Shown piece after piece: positions 1 through 10,939 of a stretch of 64,000 nucleotides of DNA. A model generated the notes under the pieces. That model ran no database searches and was not told where the DNA came from. It saw nothing but the letters and a program-made list of their open reading frames with translations. The position numbers and the translations under genes were made by a program. Each line of letters begins with the position of its first letter. Within the stretch, counting starts at the first letter, position 1. This DNA comes from Rhizobium rosettiformans W3 (GTDB taxonomy: Bacteria; Pseudomonadota; Alphaproteobacteria; Rhizobiales; Rhizobiaceae), in assembly GCF_004912135.1 (NCBI RefSeq), contig NZ_STGU01000005.1, positions 1 through 64,000 on the forward strand, written 5' to 3'.

Positions 1-167
1 AAGGACTCCAGCCCACGGGGGCGGACCACGTTATCGGCTCTCGATTTTTGGTCGCTTGATATGGTCAAGTTGATTGGTGACAGCACAAAGTGACGCGTCT
101 TCCGCGGCGCTCCAGCGAGGCCTCAAAGGGATCGGGTTGATTTGAACAAACTCCGACCCACACCTCC

Positions 168-1616
168 TCACTCCCCCTTCAACCCCTGAAACGCCGAGAG
201 CGCCGCGTCCCTTGCCTTGCTATGATCGACAATCGGCATTGGGTAGGTCTTGCCGAGGCTGACGCCGGCATCCTTCAGCACCGCATGCGGGGCTTCGAAG
301 GGTTTGTGGATGAACTTGGCCGGCATGTCCTTGAGTTCGAGCACGAAGCGGCGGACGTAAGCGCCTTCCGGATCGAATTTCTCGCCCTGGGTGATCGGGT
401 TGAAGATGCGAAAGAAGGGGGCGGCATCGGCGCCGGAGCCGGCGACCCATTGCCAGCTGGCGGCATTCGATGCCGGGTCGGCATCGACGAGCGTATCGCG
501 GAACCAGCGCTCGCCTTCGCGCCAGTCGATGAGCAGGTCCTTGATCAGGAAGGAAGCGACGATCATGCGCACGCGGTTGTGCATGAAGCCTGTCTGCCAG
601 AGCTGGCGCATGCCGGCATCGACGATCGGATAGCCGGTCTGGCCGCGCTGCCATTTTTCCAGCAGATCCGGGGCGTCATGCCAGGGAAAACCGTCGAACT
701 TGCCGTTCCAGTTGGCGACGGAAAGATCCGGAAAGTGGAAGAGGAGATGATAGGAGAAGTCGCGCCAGACCAGTTCCTTGCGGAAGTGAATGACGTCTTC
801 GGAGGAGTAGCTGTCGTCCAGGCCGCGGGTGGCGTTCCAGACAAAGGCGGGAGAGATTTCGCCATGGGCAAGATGGGGCGAAAGCATCGAGACATGCGGT
901 TCGGCCGGAAAATCGCGCCGGTTCCGATAGCCCTTGAGGCCGGTCTCGACGAAGTCGGAGAGGCGCTTTTTTGCACCCGCTTCCCCCGGCGTCCACACGG
1001 GCTCAAATCCCTTCGCCCAGTTCGGCCGGGTCGGTAGAAGGTGCCAGTCCCCAAGCGCCTCGCTTTGCGGCCAATTCTGAGGTGTCGCAACCGATGTCGG
1101 TGCCGGGATCGGCTCGGGCGGTTCGCCGGAGCCATCAAGCGCCTTCCAGAAGGGCGTATAGACGCGGAAATGTCCGCCGGCGCCTGTCTTCAGCTTGGTT
1201 GGCTCGTGCAGGATCTGGCCGGCGAATGTCCGGACCTCTATCCCATCGGCGATCAGTTTCGCCTTCAGCGCCTTGTCGATCGCAATGCCCGGCGGATCAT
1301 AGCGCCGGTTCCAGAATACGGCCGAAGCGCCAGTCTCGGCGATTAGCTCGCTCAGCACGCGCTCGGCCGGACCACTGCGCAAGGTGAGGCGCGATCCGAG
1401 CGCTTCCAGCGACTTGCCGAAAGCAGACAGCGAATGATTGAGCCACCAGGCCTGGGCCGCGCCCAGTGGACCCGTGCCGGCCTCTTCCGGTTCGCGGATA
1501 TAAAGAGGCAGGATGCGAAAGCCTTCGTCGGCCGCGGTGGCAAGGGCCGCGTGATCGGAAAGCCTGAGATCCTTGCGGAACCAGAGGATGAGCGTCTTGG
1601 CGGAGGTCTGGGGCAT
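168..1616 (-). CDS. phrB: Deoxyribodipyrimidine photolyase
   Basis: Flavoenzyme that uses blue light to split cyclobutane pyrimidine dimers in DNA. The 482-residue product has the usual class I length. It opens with an antenna-binding Rossmann domain (LILWFRKDLRLSDH near residue 9) and continues into the FAD-binding helical domain. Signature blocks WRDFSYHLLFHFP, GYPIVDAGMRQLWQTG, MHNRVRMIVASF and DADPASNAASWQWVAG contain the Trp electron-transfer and FAD-contact residues. The start ATG at 1616 gives the typical N-terminus. The gene reads toward the window edge with no partner downstream, and a small gene follows on the same strand upstream. The family call is firm; CPD rather than (6-4) specificity rests on family resemblance. 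Confidence 0.93.
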   Translation of the reverse strand: MPQTSAKTLILWFRKDLRLSDHAALATAADEGFRILPLYIREPEEAGTGPLGAAQAWWLNHSLSAFGKSLEALGSRLTLRSGPAERVLSELIAETGASAVFWNRRYDPPGIAIDKALKAKLIADGIEVRTFAGQILHEPTKLKTGAGGHFRVYTPFWKALDGSGEPPEPIPAPTSVATPQNWPQSEALGDWHLLPTRPNWAKGFEPVWTPGEAGAKKRLSDFVETGLKGYRNRRDFPAEPHVSMLSPHLAHGEISPAFVWNATRGLDDSYSSEDVIHFRKELVWRDFSYHLLFHFPDLSVANWNGKFDGFPWHDAPDLLEKWQRGQTGYPIVDAGMRQLWQTGFMHNRVRMIVASFLIKDLLIDWREGERWFRDTLVDADPASNAASWQWVAGSGADAAPFFRIFNPITQGEKFDPEGAYVRRFVLELKDMPAKFIHKPFEAPHAVLKDAGVSLGKTYPMPIVDHSKARDAALSAFQGLKGE

Positions 1617-1722
1617 GCACTGTCTTCTACGTTGGCTTTATGGGCCATACGAAGGACAACCGCGAAGGGATCACGTCGTGTTCACGATTTCGCGGTGAAG
1701 GGCAACTTGCTCGGGGTCCGCC

Positions 1723-1950
1723 TTAGGCGGCGGAGCGACCGGGGGCGGCGCGGCGGGTCTGCTCGGCCCGGATCATGCCCATGATCTGCTGCGCATTTTC
1801 GCGCACATAGAGCCGGTGCAGCTTCTCGGCGACGGGAGCGGTCGTCAGCAGGCAGGTATAGCCTTCGCGCTCATACCAGCGGAAGTCCACCACATTGTCC
1901 ATGTTGACGTAGAAGGGAAATCCGTCCCCATCGTGAAGCTCGAGCCACAT
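1723..1950 (-). CDS. Small conserved hypothetical protein
   Basis: Encodes 75 residues of unknown function. An AAGGAGGA Shine-Dalgarno about 6 nt before the ATG at 1950 fixes the start and rules out the longer in-frame version from 1983. The sequence is soluble and beta-rich at the front (MWLELHDGDGFPFYVNM), then ends in an amphipathic helix and an Ala/Arg tail. The pattern of a strand, a Gly/Asn turn, a hydrophobic strand and a C-terminal helix superficially recalls the small FlbD family, but this is only an impression. It lies about 100 nt upstream of phrB on the same strand and could be co-transcribed with it. Confidence 0.72.
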   Translation of the reverse strand: MWLELHDGDGFPFYVNMDNVVDFRWYEREGYTCLLTTAPVAEKLHRLYVRENAQQIMGMIRAEQTRRAAPGRSAA

Positions 1951-2058
1951 CGGCCGTCCTCCTTGCATGCCTGTTCGTTGCAAGAGGAGATAGCAGGCAA
2001 AGGTGAAGAGGGGGTTTCGACGTCGCTACCCGATCTATCAGTGACGGATGTGCGTGGC

Positions 2059-2101
2059 TGAAAAAGCAAAAGGCCCGCGGCTGTGTTCAGCGCGGGCCTT
2101 G
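2059..2101 (-). terminator. Rho-independent terminator after tRNA-Asn
   Basis: Read on the minus strand, AAGGCCCGCG and CGCGGGCCTT form a 10-bp stem around a short loop, followed by a T-rich stretch. It lies directly 3' of tRNA-Asn. Confidence 0.8.
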
Positions 2102-2109
2102 GAATGAGA

Positions 2110-2184
2110 TGGCTCCCCGGGCCGGATTCGAACCGGCGACCTGTCGATTAACAGTCGAATGCTCTACCGCTGAGCTACCAGGGA
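2110..2184 (-). tRNA. tRNA-Asn (anticodon GUU)
   Basis: A 75-nt tRNA with encoded CCA. The acceptor stem pairs TCCCTGG with CCGGGGA (one G-T), followed by discriminator G and CCA. The D-arm has TAGCTCAG, the anticodon loop reads CTGTTAA (GTT, Asn), and the T-arm carries GGTTCGAATCC. It is followed by a strong terminator and has no gene overlap. Confidence 0.97.
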
Positions 2185-2347
2185 ACAGCCGCTTGCCGCG
2201 GTGTGAGCGGGGTAATACTGATGCTCGCTCCGTTTGCCAAGCGGTTTTTCAAAAAAAATGTCATCACCTTGTTTTTAAGTGTGGGCTCACCATCTGGAGA
2301 AGCGCTGACAGGGGTGGGAAATCCCCTGAATTTCGTGGAGTTTCAAG

Positions 2348-2629
2348 ATGCCCGACCGCCGTTATCGCCTCGATCATGCGCGCGGGCGGCTCGTGCTGGG
2401 CGGGCTCGAAATCCCGGTGCCACGCTCGAGAACCGGTCGAATCGTGACCGGTTCAGCCCTTGTGGGCGGCGGTATCCTCGGCTTCCTGCCGATCCTCGGC
2501 TTCTGGATGATCCCGCTTGGGCTCATCGTCCTCTCGCATGATCTGCCCGCCGTTCGCCGGCGCCGCCGGCGCATGACCGTCTGGTGGAGCCGCCGCCAGG
2601 CCGCAAAGCGCAACGAGCGCCAGGATTAA
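2348..2629 (+). CDS. Small inner-membrane protein (PGPGW-like)
   Basis: 93-residue protein with a basic N-terminal region, one hydrophobic hairpin at about residues 33-63 (LGFLPILGFWMIPLGLIVLS), then a strongly basic tail with runs of Arg. The Gly/Pro-punctuated hydrophobic core resembles the putative transmembrane PGPGW family, whose role is unknown. The positive tail predicts a cytoplasmic C-terminus. A GTGGAG ribosome site 7 nt before the ATG supports the start. It stands alone between the two tRNA genes. Confidence 0.7.
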   Translation: MPDRRYRLDHARGRLVLGGLEIPVPRSRTGRIVTGSALVGGGILGFLPILGFWMIPLGLIVLSHDLPAVRRRRRRMTVWWSRRQAAKRNERQD

Positions 2630-2764
2630 GAGCCAGCGGCCGCCAAATGGTCGGCACATGTCATAGTGAAATGACCCGCCGCCCACCTTCCCATAGTCTG
2701 GACAGACTGAGTCGCGATCAACAACGAACCAGGGGGCGTTACGTTCCCGGAAAGGCGACACAAA

Positions 2765-3019
2765 ATGATCCAACCGGTCCAGGCGGAGAGTTCCTGGATT
2801 CTGACGCCGAAAGACTTCCTCATCATCGACCTTGCCATGCAGGCAGCAGAGCCGAACAGGATCGGCCGGCCCGACGATGGCCATAGAGAAGCCGTGGGCA
2901 AGGCCGTCATCCGGCTTTATACCGCCGGCATGACCGATCCCACCCGCCTTGCCGATGCCGCCAGCACCATGGCTGCAACGCGCCTCCTCGACCGCCGACG
3001 TGGACAGCACGCAGGCTGA
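2765..3019 (+). CDS. Hypothetical protein, 84 aa
   Basis: Small, probably helical cytosolic protein with no recognised domain. The middle (residues 13-70) has a regular pattern of acidic, Ala and hydrophobic positions (LTPKDFLIIDLAMQAA, then AVGKAVIRLYTAGMTDPTRLADAA) that looks like a real coding sequence rather than an antisense shadow. A GGAAAGG ribosome site lies about 9 nt before the ATG. Nothing in its surroundings suggests a function. Existence is moderately certain. Confidence 0.5.
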   Translation: MIQPVQAESSWILTPKDFLIIDLAMQAAEPNRIGRPDDGHREAVGKAVIRLYTAGMTDPTRLADAASTMAATRLLDRRRGQHAG

Positions 3020-3145
3020 CGAGGGGCTGCGGCGAGGGGTGTTTCGGCATCTACAGCGGCGCCGTGAAATTCGATGAATTTCCCCTTGCGCTCACTCTCG
3101 ATCCGTTCTAAATGCCGCCCACCACACGCACTTTTATACCCGGAT

Positions 3146-3219
3146 GGCCTCGTGGCGGAGTGGTGACGCAGAGGACTGCAAATCCTTGTACCCCGGTTCA
3201 ATTCCGGGCGAGGCCTCCA
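3146..3219 (+). tRNA. tRNA-Cys (anticodon GCA)
   Basis: A 74-nt tRNA with encoded CCA. The acceptor GGCCTCG pairs perfectly with CGAGGCC, the discriminator is T, and CCA follows. The anticodon arm AGGA-CTGCAAA-TCCT gives GCA, and the T-loop reads GGTTCAATTCC. The surrounding 3020-3409 stretch holds no other recognisable gene. Confidence 0.97.
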
Positions 3220-3409
3220 TCCGAACCTCCCCATATCCTGACATTATCCATTTGCCGGCGTTCAGGCCTTGGCGCTCACCGGTGTCCATCGGCCATCTTT
3301 GCGCCGATCCCGCGGCTTTGGTCGTTCCGCCCGATCTTGGCCGATGCCGGTGATTGCGCGGAAAGTTGCGCGCTCGCATGAGCAGGTCTCCCACAACAGG
3401 AGCACGCCC

Positions 3410-3736
3410 ATGCGCAACGCAGTCTCTCTTCTAATGGCTGGCCTGATCGGTCTCGCCGCATCCTCCGCTTATGCCGACAATCTCTCGTTTACGCTCGAGA
3501 ACCAGACGCCCAACATGATCGTGCAGTTTTATGCGACGCCGGCCGACGGTGGCACACGGTCCGAGCTTCTGAACAAGAAGGGGCTTTACGGCGGGAAGTC
3601 GCGCCAGCTGACGATTGCCGATGGCAGCGATGCCTGCGTCTACAAGATCCGCGCCGTCTTCGAGAATGACAGTTTCTATGACGTTCGGGACGAGGTCGAT
3701 TTCTGCGAGAACGACACCTATACGCTGGCAGACTGA
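3410..3736 (+). CDS. Small secreted (periplasmic) protein
   Basis: 108 residues with a clear Sec signal peptide: MRNA, a hydrophobic core, and cleavage after SSAYA near residue 22. The mature part is small and beta-rich and has two cysteines (DACVYK and VDFCEND) that could form a disulfide. An AGGAG site 8 nt upstream fixes the ATG at 3410; the frame is open further upstream but lacks a signal there. Similar small secreted proteins of unknown function are common in Rhizobiaceae. No operon partner is apparent. Confidence 0.75.
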   Translation: MRNAVSLLMAGLIGLAASSAYADNLSFTLENQTPNMIVQFYATPADGGTRSELLNKKGLYGGKSRQLTIADGSDACVYKIRAVFENDSFYDVRDEVDFCENDTYTLAD

Positions 3737-3748
3737 CGCGACCTGCAG

Positions 3749-3774
3749 CGCGGCTGCGTCACTTCGCAGCCGCG
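3749..3774 (+). terminator. Strong hairpin after the secreted-protein gene
   Basis: A 10-bp perfect stem (CGCGGCTGCG with CGCAGCCGCG) and a 6-nt loop lie 13 nt after the stop codon. There is no real T-run, so it may act as a transcript stabiliser rather than a true terminator. Confidence 0.45.
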
Positions 3775-3879
3775 AGATTCTCGTGTGCGAGGCTTCGAGC
3801 GGCTTGAAAGCGCATCTGGCTGCAATTAAAGACGGGTGTGAATAGCCGCTATGGCCGGTCGATACGGGGCGCGAACGAA

Positions 3880-4551
3880 ATGATGGATTACGCAGCAGCA
3901 CGCACCAAGATGGTGGACAATCAGATCAGGACGACGGACGTCACGTCCCATTCCGTTCTGAATGCCTTTCTGTCGGTGCCGCGCGAGGCTTTCGTTTCGG
4001 CGGAGATGAAGCCGCTCGCCTATATCGACGAGGACATGCTGATCGCGCCGGCCGCAAACGGCAATCCGCCCCGCTACATCATGGAGCCGTCGCCGCTGGC
4101 CAAGCTGCTGCAGCTTGCGGCGATCACCAAGGACGACCTGGTGCTGGAAATCGGCTGCGGCGCCGGATATTCGGCAGCCCTGCTTTCGCTGCTCGCCGGT
4201 TCGGTCGTTGCGACCGAGAGCGACGAGGCGCTGGTGACGAAGTCCACCGAGACCCTTTCGGAACTGGGTTACGATAATGTCGCGGTAGTCTCCGCAAAGC
4301 TTGAAGACGGTTATGCCGCCGAAGCACCCTACGACGTGATCTTCGTCAACGGTGCCGTCGAGGCGCTGCCGGAGACAATCCTGTCGCAGCTGCGCGAAGG
4401 TGGCCGCCTCGTTGCCGTTGTCGGTTACGGCAACTCGGCGCGCGCCCGTCTTTATGTCAAGAACGGCGGCATCACCTCCTATACCGAGTATTTCAACGCG
4501 GCAGTGAAGCCGCTGCCGGGCTTCCGCAAGGCGGCCGAATTCGTCTTCTGA
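3880..4551 (+). CDS. PCMT-family methyltransferase
   Basis: SAM-dependent methyltransferase of the protein-L-isoaspartate O-methyltransferase family, 223 residues. The N-terminus MMDYAAARTKMVDNQIRTTD is typical of the alphaproteobacterial subgroup. The SAM-binding motif I is LVLEIGCGAGYSAALLSLLA, followed by VVATESDE, and IFVNGAVEALP is a later core strand. The start at 3880 begins at the conserved region, because the frame upstream is not family-like. It is divergent in sequence from the surE-linked pcm at 27489 and may not have classical repair activity. It is monocistronic here, with a terminator 24 nt downstream, and popZ follows. Confidence 0.82.
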   Translation: MMDYAAARTKMVDNQIRTTDVTSHSVLNAFLSVPREAFVSAEMKPLAYIDEDMLIAPAANGNPPRYIMEPSPLAKLLQLAAITKDDLVLEIGCGAGYSAALLSLLAGSVVATESDEALVTKSTETLSELGYDNVAVVSAKLEDGYAAEAPYDVIFVNGAVEALPETILSQLREGGRLVAVVGYGNSARARLYVKNGGITSYTEYFNAAVKPLPGFRKAAEFVF

Positions 4552-4574
4552 GCGCAAGCGCCATCGGAATGGTG

Positions 4575-4600
4575 AGGGCCCGCTTCGTGCGGGCCTTTTC
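4575..4600 (+). terminator. Rho-independent terminator
   Basis: GGGCCCGC-TTCGT-GCGGGCC stem-loop followed by TTTTC, 24 nt after the PCMT-like gene. Confidence 0.85.
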
Positions 4601-4743
4601 GTATCTGCACAACAAAGCTGTGCATCACGGCAATTCCTTAGGAAGGCGTGATTTTTTTCGGCAACCGCGTATCCTAGGGTGAGCGCGAATCGGCCCGGCA
4701 AGATTGCCGCCGGTCGACAGTTCTGAGGACAACGGGGATTAGT

Positions 4744-5658
4744 ATGGCTCAGCCAAGCGTAGCGCGTGAACCGTCCATGGAAGAGATCCTGGCATCCATT
4801 CGCCGGATCATCGAAAGCAACGATCCGGTAAATGGCGCAAGCCAGCCGCAGGATCTGTCTCAGCTTTCCGACGACGACGGTGAAGCAGACCGAGGCTATG
4901 ACGGCGGTGATTTCGTGGCCGCCAACGATGCCGCACCGTCTTTCCCCGTCTTCCAGCGTGAGATGCCGCAGGTGGAAGCCACGCCGCGCCGCGAGATGCC
5001 GCAGGCTGAGGCCGAGGACATGCCGAAGAGCGTCTCGCTTGCGGACCTCGCCGCCCGTGTCCGGTCGGCCTCCGAGCGCATGGAGCGTCCGGTCCAGACC
5101 CCGATGCCGCAGGACGCCGCGCCGATCGAGCGTCGCGAACCCGTGTCCGAGACCCGGGCCCCGGAAGCCCCCTCGATGAGCGCCCGCCTCGCGGAATTCC
5201 GCCAGCCGGAATTGCGCGCCGCGCAGCCCGCCGAAGCCCAGATGCCACCATCGCTGCGCCCTTCTGTCGATGCACCGCGCCCACTCTTCGCCGAGCCCGA
5301 AGCGCCTCTAGCGCGCATCGCCTCCGTCGAGGTTCGCGTCGAGCCGAAAGCCCCGACCGTCGAGATGAGTGCCGATGAGCCGATGGAGACGGAAGATTTC
5401 CAGATGAATGATGAAGACAATACCGGTGGTCGCGACCTGACGGCCCTGGTTTCCGCCGCAACGGTGGAGCAGGTCTCGCGCTCCTTCTCCGAACTCGCCG
5501 CCGCCTTCGACGGCACCGAGCGCCGTTCGCTCGACGAGATGGCCGAAGAGATGCTGCGTCCGATGCTCAAGGACTGGCTCGACGACAATCTGCCGACGCT
5601 GGTGGAGCGCCTCGTGCGGGAGGAAATCGAACGCGTCGCCCGCGGCCCGCGACGCTGA
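4744..5658 (+). CDS. popZ: PopZ-family polar organising protein (DUF2497)
   Basis: 304-residue protein with the PopZ architecture. It has an N-terminal helix (SMEEILASIRRIIESND, residues 11-28), a long disordered Pro/Glu-rich linker containing repeated EMPQ units, and a conserved C-terminal oligomerisation region (about residues 255-304, with MAEEMLRPMLKDWLDDNLP and LVERLVREEIERVARG). In Caulobacter and Agrobacterium PopZ assembles a polar matrix that anchors chromosome or cell-cycle factors. The gene stands alone between two terminators, directly upstream of valS as expected for this group. Family assignment is strong; polar localisation is inferred from homologues. Confidence 0.85.
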   Translation: MAQPSVAREPSMEEILASIRRIIESNDPVNGASQPQDLSQLSDDDGEADRGYDGGDFVAANDAAPSFPVFQREMPQVEATPRREMPQAEAEDMPKSVSLADLAARVRSASERMERPVQTPMPQDAAPIERREPVSETRAPEAPSMSARLAEFRQPELRAAQPAEAQMPPSLRPSVDAPRPLFAEPEAPLARIASVEVRVEPKAPTVEMSADEPMETEDFQMNDEDNTGGRDLTALVSAATVEQVSRSFSELAAAFDGTERRSLDEMAEEMLRPMLKDWLDDNLPTLVERLVREEIERVARGPRR

Positions 5659-5680
5659 CAGAACGCCCTTTGGGGATCAC

Positions 5681-5708
5681 GGGCCGCTCGCAAGAGCGGC
5701 CTTTTTTA
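5681..5708 (+). terminator. Rho-independent terminator after popZ
   Basis: GGCCGCTC-GCAA-GAGCGGCC stem followed by TTTTTTA, 23 nt after the popZ stop. Confidence 0.9.
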
Positions 5709-5772
5709 TTGACTCGTCTTGGGCTGTCCTATTTACAACCCAACATCCAGAACTCGAAAATCCGGTCGGAAA

Positions 5773-8703
<2,931 letters not shown>

Positions 8704-8731
8704 GCGCTGATTGCCTGAGAAATGATTTTCT

Positions 8732-8765
8732 AAGGGCCGGATCCGAGATCTGGCCCTTTGTTATT
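8732..8765 (+). terminator. Rho-independent terminator after valS
   Basis: AAGGGCC pairs with GGCCCTT, extended by GATC pairing inside, followed by TGTTATT. The rest of the gap to 9140 holds no gene or repeat that I can see; it is AT-richer just before the next gene and presumably carries its promoter. Confidence 0.75.
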
Positions 8766-9140
8766 GCGCCGCAGCATGGTCGATGCCGCTGCTCAGGGGA
8801 GCGTTGTAACGATTCCGGGCGATATCTAACCAATGCGTAGGCAGGCGGCGTCGACAACACCCTGAAGTGGTGAAAAATCAACCATGTCGCCGGATGGTCA
8901 TGGCTGTGGCATGCGCGCAACGCATGGCTGAAGTGCGATAAGAATATTCTAACAACGTTGCTATATGTCGCCAAATGTTAGGATATTCATCCAACCGCTG
9001 CGGATATCTGAAGCTGCGCTAAAATCGTTACGTAAAAATTTCAGCGATGGAACAAGGCTGTGACGGAGATCACCCGATTGCCATCCTGTCGCACATGTCT
9101 AGTATGCCAAATCACAGTTTTGCCTGAATTGGGGAGAGAC

Positions 9141-10427
9141 ATGGCGAACCACTTGATGAAGACAACCGCCCTCGGGCTGATCGCAGCATGCGCATTCGTG
9201 GGAGGCGCGCAGGCAGGCGGTCTTGAACGTGGCGGTTATAACATCGATCTTCTGTTCGATCCGGGCCAGTACACGTTTGAGTCGGGCGTCACTTACGTCG
9301 CGCCGCAGCGGAAGCTGGAAAACGTGCAGGACACGGATGCCTCGGACGGCCCGCTCAATGCGTTGGGTTACGAGGGGTCAACTGACGAGACGGAGAGCTA
9401 TTTTGTCCCGCGCGTCGGGTTCAAGGCTCAACTGGTCGATGGTCTTGACTGCATGGTGGATTATTCGCAGCCTTGGGGTGCCCATACAAAGCCGGGTTCC
9501 ACGTGGGCAGGCGCAAATCACAACATTGAAACGAAAGTCAACAGCGACAACTATGGCCTAACCTGCTCCTATAAGTTCGACGCTGGGCCGGGCCAAGTCC
9601 GCATTATTGGCGGCGGTTTCTACCAGCAAGTCGATGGCTTTAAGGACCGTCTGGTTGTGGCGCCGGAAGTTCTTCCTGCATTTGGACTAACTGGCACGGG
9701 CTTGGGCAGACTCGACCTCGAGGGAGATGGATGGGGTTGGCGTATAGGGGCTGCTTACGAAATCCCAGAATATGCTTTTCGCGCTAGTCTCGTCTACAAT
9801 AGCGAAGTGAAGCTTGACGACATCACCGGTACGCTTGATCTCACAGGCGTGCCCTCAGGTCTGCCGGGTGGAGGCGGGCTGTTCGGTAATGTCACGGACG
9901 TCTACGGTGCCACAGCGATGCCAGATTCGATTGAGCTGAAGGTGCAGTCCGGCATAGCGCCAGATTGGCTCGCATTCGGTTCTGTCAAGTGGACAGACTG
10001 GAGCCAGTTGCAGAGCATACCTTTCTGCCCGGTGTCGACGCGAGGTGTGGTCGCATGCGCCACGGGTTCGCCTGCTGGAGTTGATGTCACGTCTCTCGAC
10101 CTGATATATCGAGACGGCTGGACAATTTCTGGCGGTATCGGGCACAAAGTTAATGAGCAGTGGAGTGTGGCGGGCTCGGTAACTTGGGATAGGGGCACGT
10201 CACAGGGCTTCGGTAGTCAGACGGATACTTGGACTTTCGGTACTGGGGTTTCCTATGCACCGAACCAGAACGTCGAGCTGAGGCTTGCAGGTGCGATCAG
10301 CTTGCTGACCTCGGGCGAATCCGGAGTTGTGACCGCCAATGGCGAAACCTATGGCGATGACGTTTCCTACGACTTCGGCACCGATATCGCGGCTGCCGTA
10401 TCAACGTCTCTTAAGGTTCGTTTCTGA
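9141..10427 (+). CDS. FadL/OmpP1-like outer-membrane transport protein
   Basis: 428-residue outer-membrane beta-barrel of the OmpP1/FadL/TodX family, which takes up long-chain fatty acids or other hydrophobic molecules. There is a signal peptide (MKTTALGLIAACAFVGGAQA, starting at residue 6), alternating amphipathic strands, and a C-terminal TSLKVRF ending in the aromatic residue used by the BAM complex. Family-like blocks include YEIPEYAFRASLVYNS, PDSIELKVQSGIAPDWLAFGSVKWTDWSQ and SVAGSVTWDRG. A GGGGAG site fixes the ATG at 9141. Codon use (ATA, CTA, AGA, GGA) looks lower-GC than its neighbours. The substrate cannot be read from sequence. Confidence 0.83.
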   Translation: MANHLMKTTALGLIAACAFVGGAQAGGLERGGYNIDLLFDPGQYTFESGVTYVAPQRKLENVQDTDASDGPLNALGYEGSTDETESYFVPRVGFKAQLVDGLDCMVDYSQPWGAHTKPGSTWAGANHNIETKVNSDNYGLTCSYKFDAGPGQVRIIGGGFYQQVDGFKDRLVVAPEVLPAFGLTGTGLGRLDLEGDGWGWRIGAAYEIPEYAFRASLVYNSEVKLDDITGTLDLTGVPSGLPGGGGLFGNVTDVYGATAMPDSIELKVQSGIAPDWLAFGSVKWTDWSQLQSIPFCPVSTRGVVACATGSPAGVDVTSLDLIYRDGWTISGGIGHKVNEQWSVAGSVTWDRGTSQGFGSQTDTWTFGTGVSYAPNQNVELRLAGAISLLTSGESGVVTANGETYGDDVSYDFGTDIAAAVSTSLKVRF

Positions 10428-10449
10428 TCTTTCCCAATATTATTGAGTG

Positions 10450-10480
10450 GAAGCCCGGCTTGTCCGGGCTTCTTCCGTTT
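10450..10480 (+). terminator. Rho-independent terminator
   Basis: GAAGCCCGG-CTTG-TCCGGGCTTC stem followed by TTCCGTTT, 22 nt after the FadL-like gene. Confidence 0.85.
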
Positions 10481-10939
10481 CAGGCATACCCCGCATTTTT
10501 CAGCATTCCGGAATGTGACGATTCTGCAACATCGGACCTATCCTTCTTCACCAGCCCCGCCGGCGTCCAATTTGTCCATTTCCCGCCACAAACGGGGAGC
10601 ACCGGTGGGATGCGAGACGGCAGGCGCCGTTTCCGGCGGGTGGTGTAACGAGTTTCACATGAGCCTCTGGGGCGTAAATAGGGTGCAAATTGCAATGACT
10701 TCGGTCGCTTTTGGGGAGCGGTCGGCGGGTCTGGTGGACAAAATCGGATGGGGGCAAAAAATCGCCCCGGTCTTGCCGGAAATCCAGACTAGTCTCTCGA
10801 TCATGCAGACGAAACATAAAGGGAGCCATGACGGCTGCTCCGACCGCAGGTCCGGTCATGAACCGTCTATTCATTGGTTGAGTGTATTCTTGAAAAAGGG
10901 CGCAGATGAACTCGCCGCAATTGCGGCGCGGAGGATCTG
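10481..10939 (+). promoter_or_regulatory. Long 5' region of exoR, no gene recognised
   Basis: About 460 nt without a convincing gene. It should hold the exoR promoter and, by analogy with Sinorhizobium and Agrobacterium, a ChvI-controlled site, but I cannot place one. A possible 17-codon reading frame with an AAAGGGAG ribosome site starts near 10828. The open frames on the minus strand across this gap lack ribosome sites and protein-like composition. Confidence 0.4.

Noticed and set aside
1..167. Possible end of an upstream gene at the window start
   Set aside because: No reading frame with protein-like composition reaches the edge and no terminator or repeat is evident.
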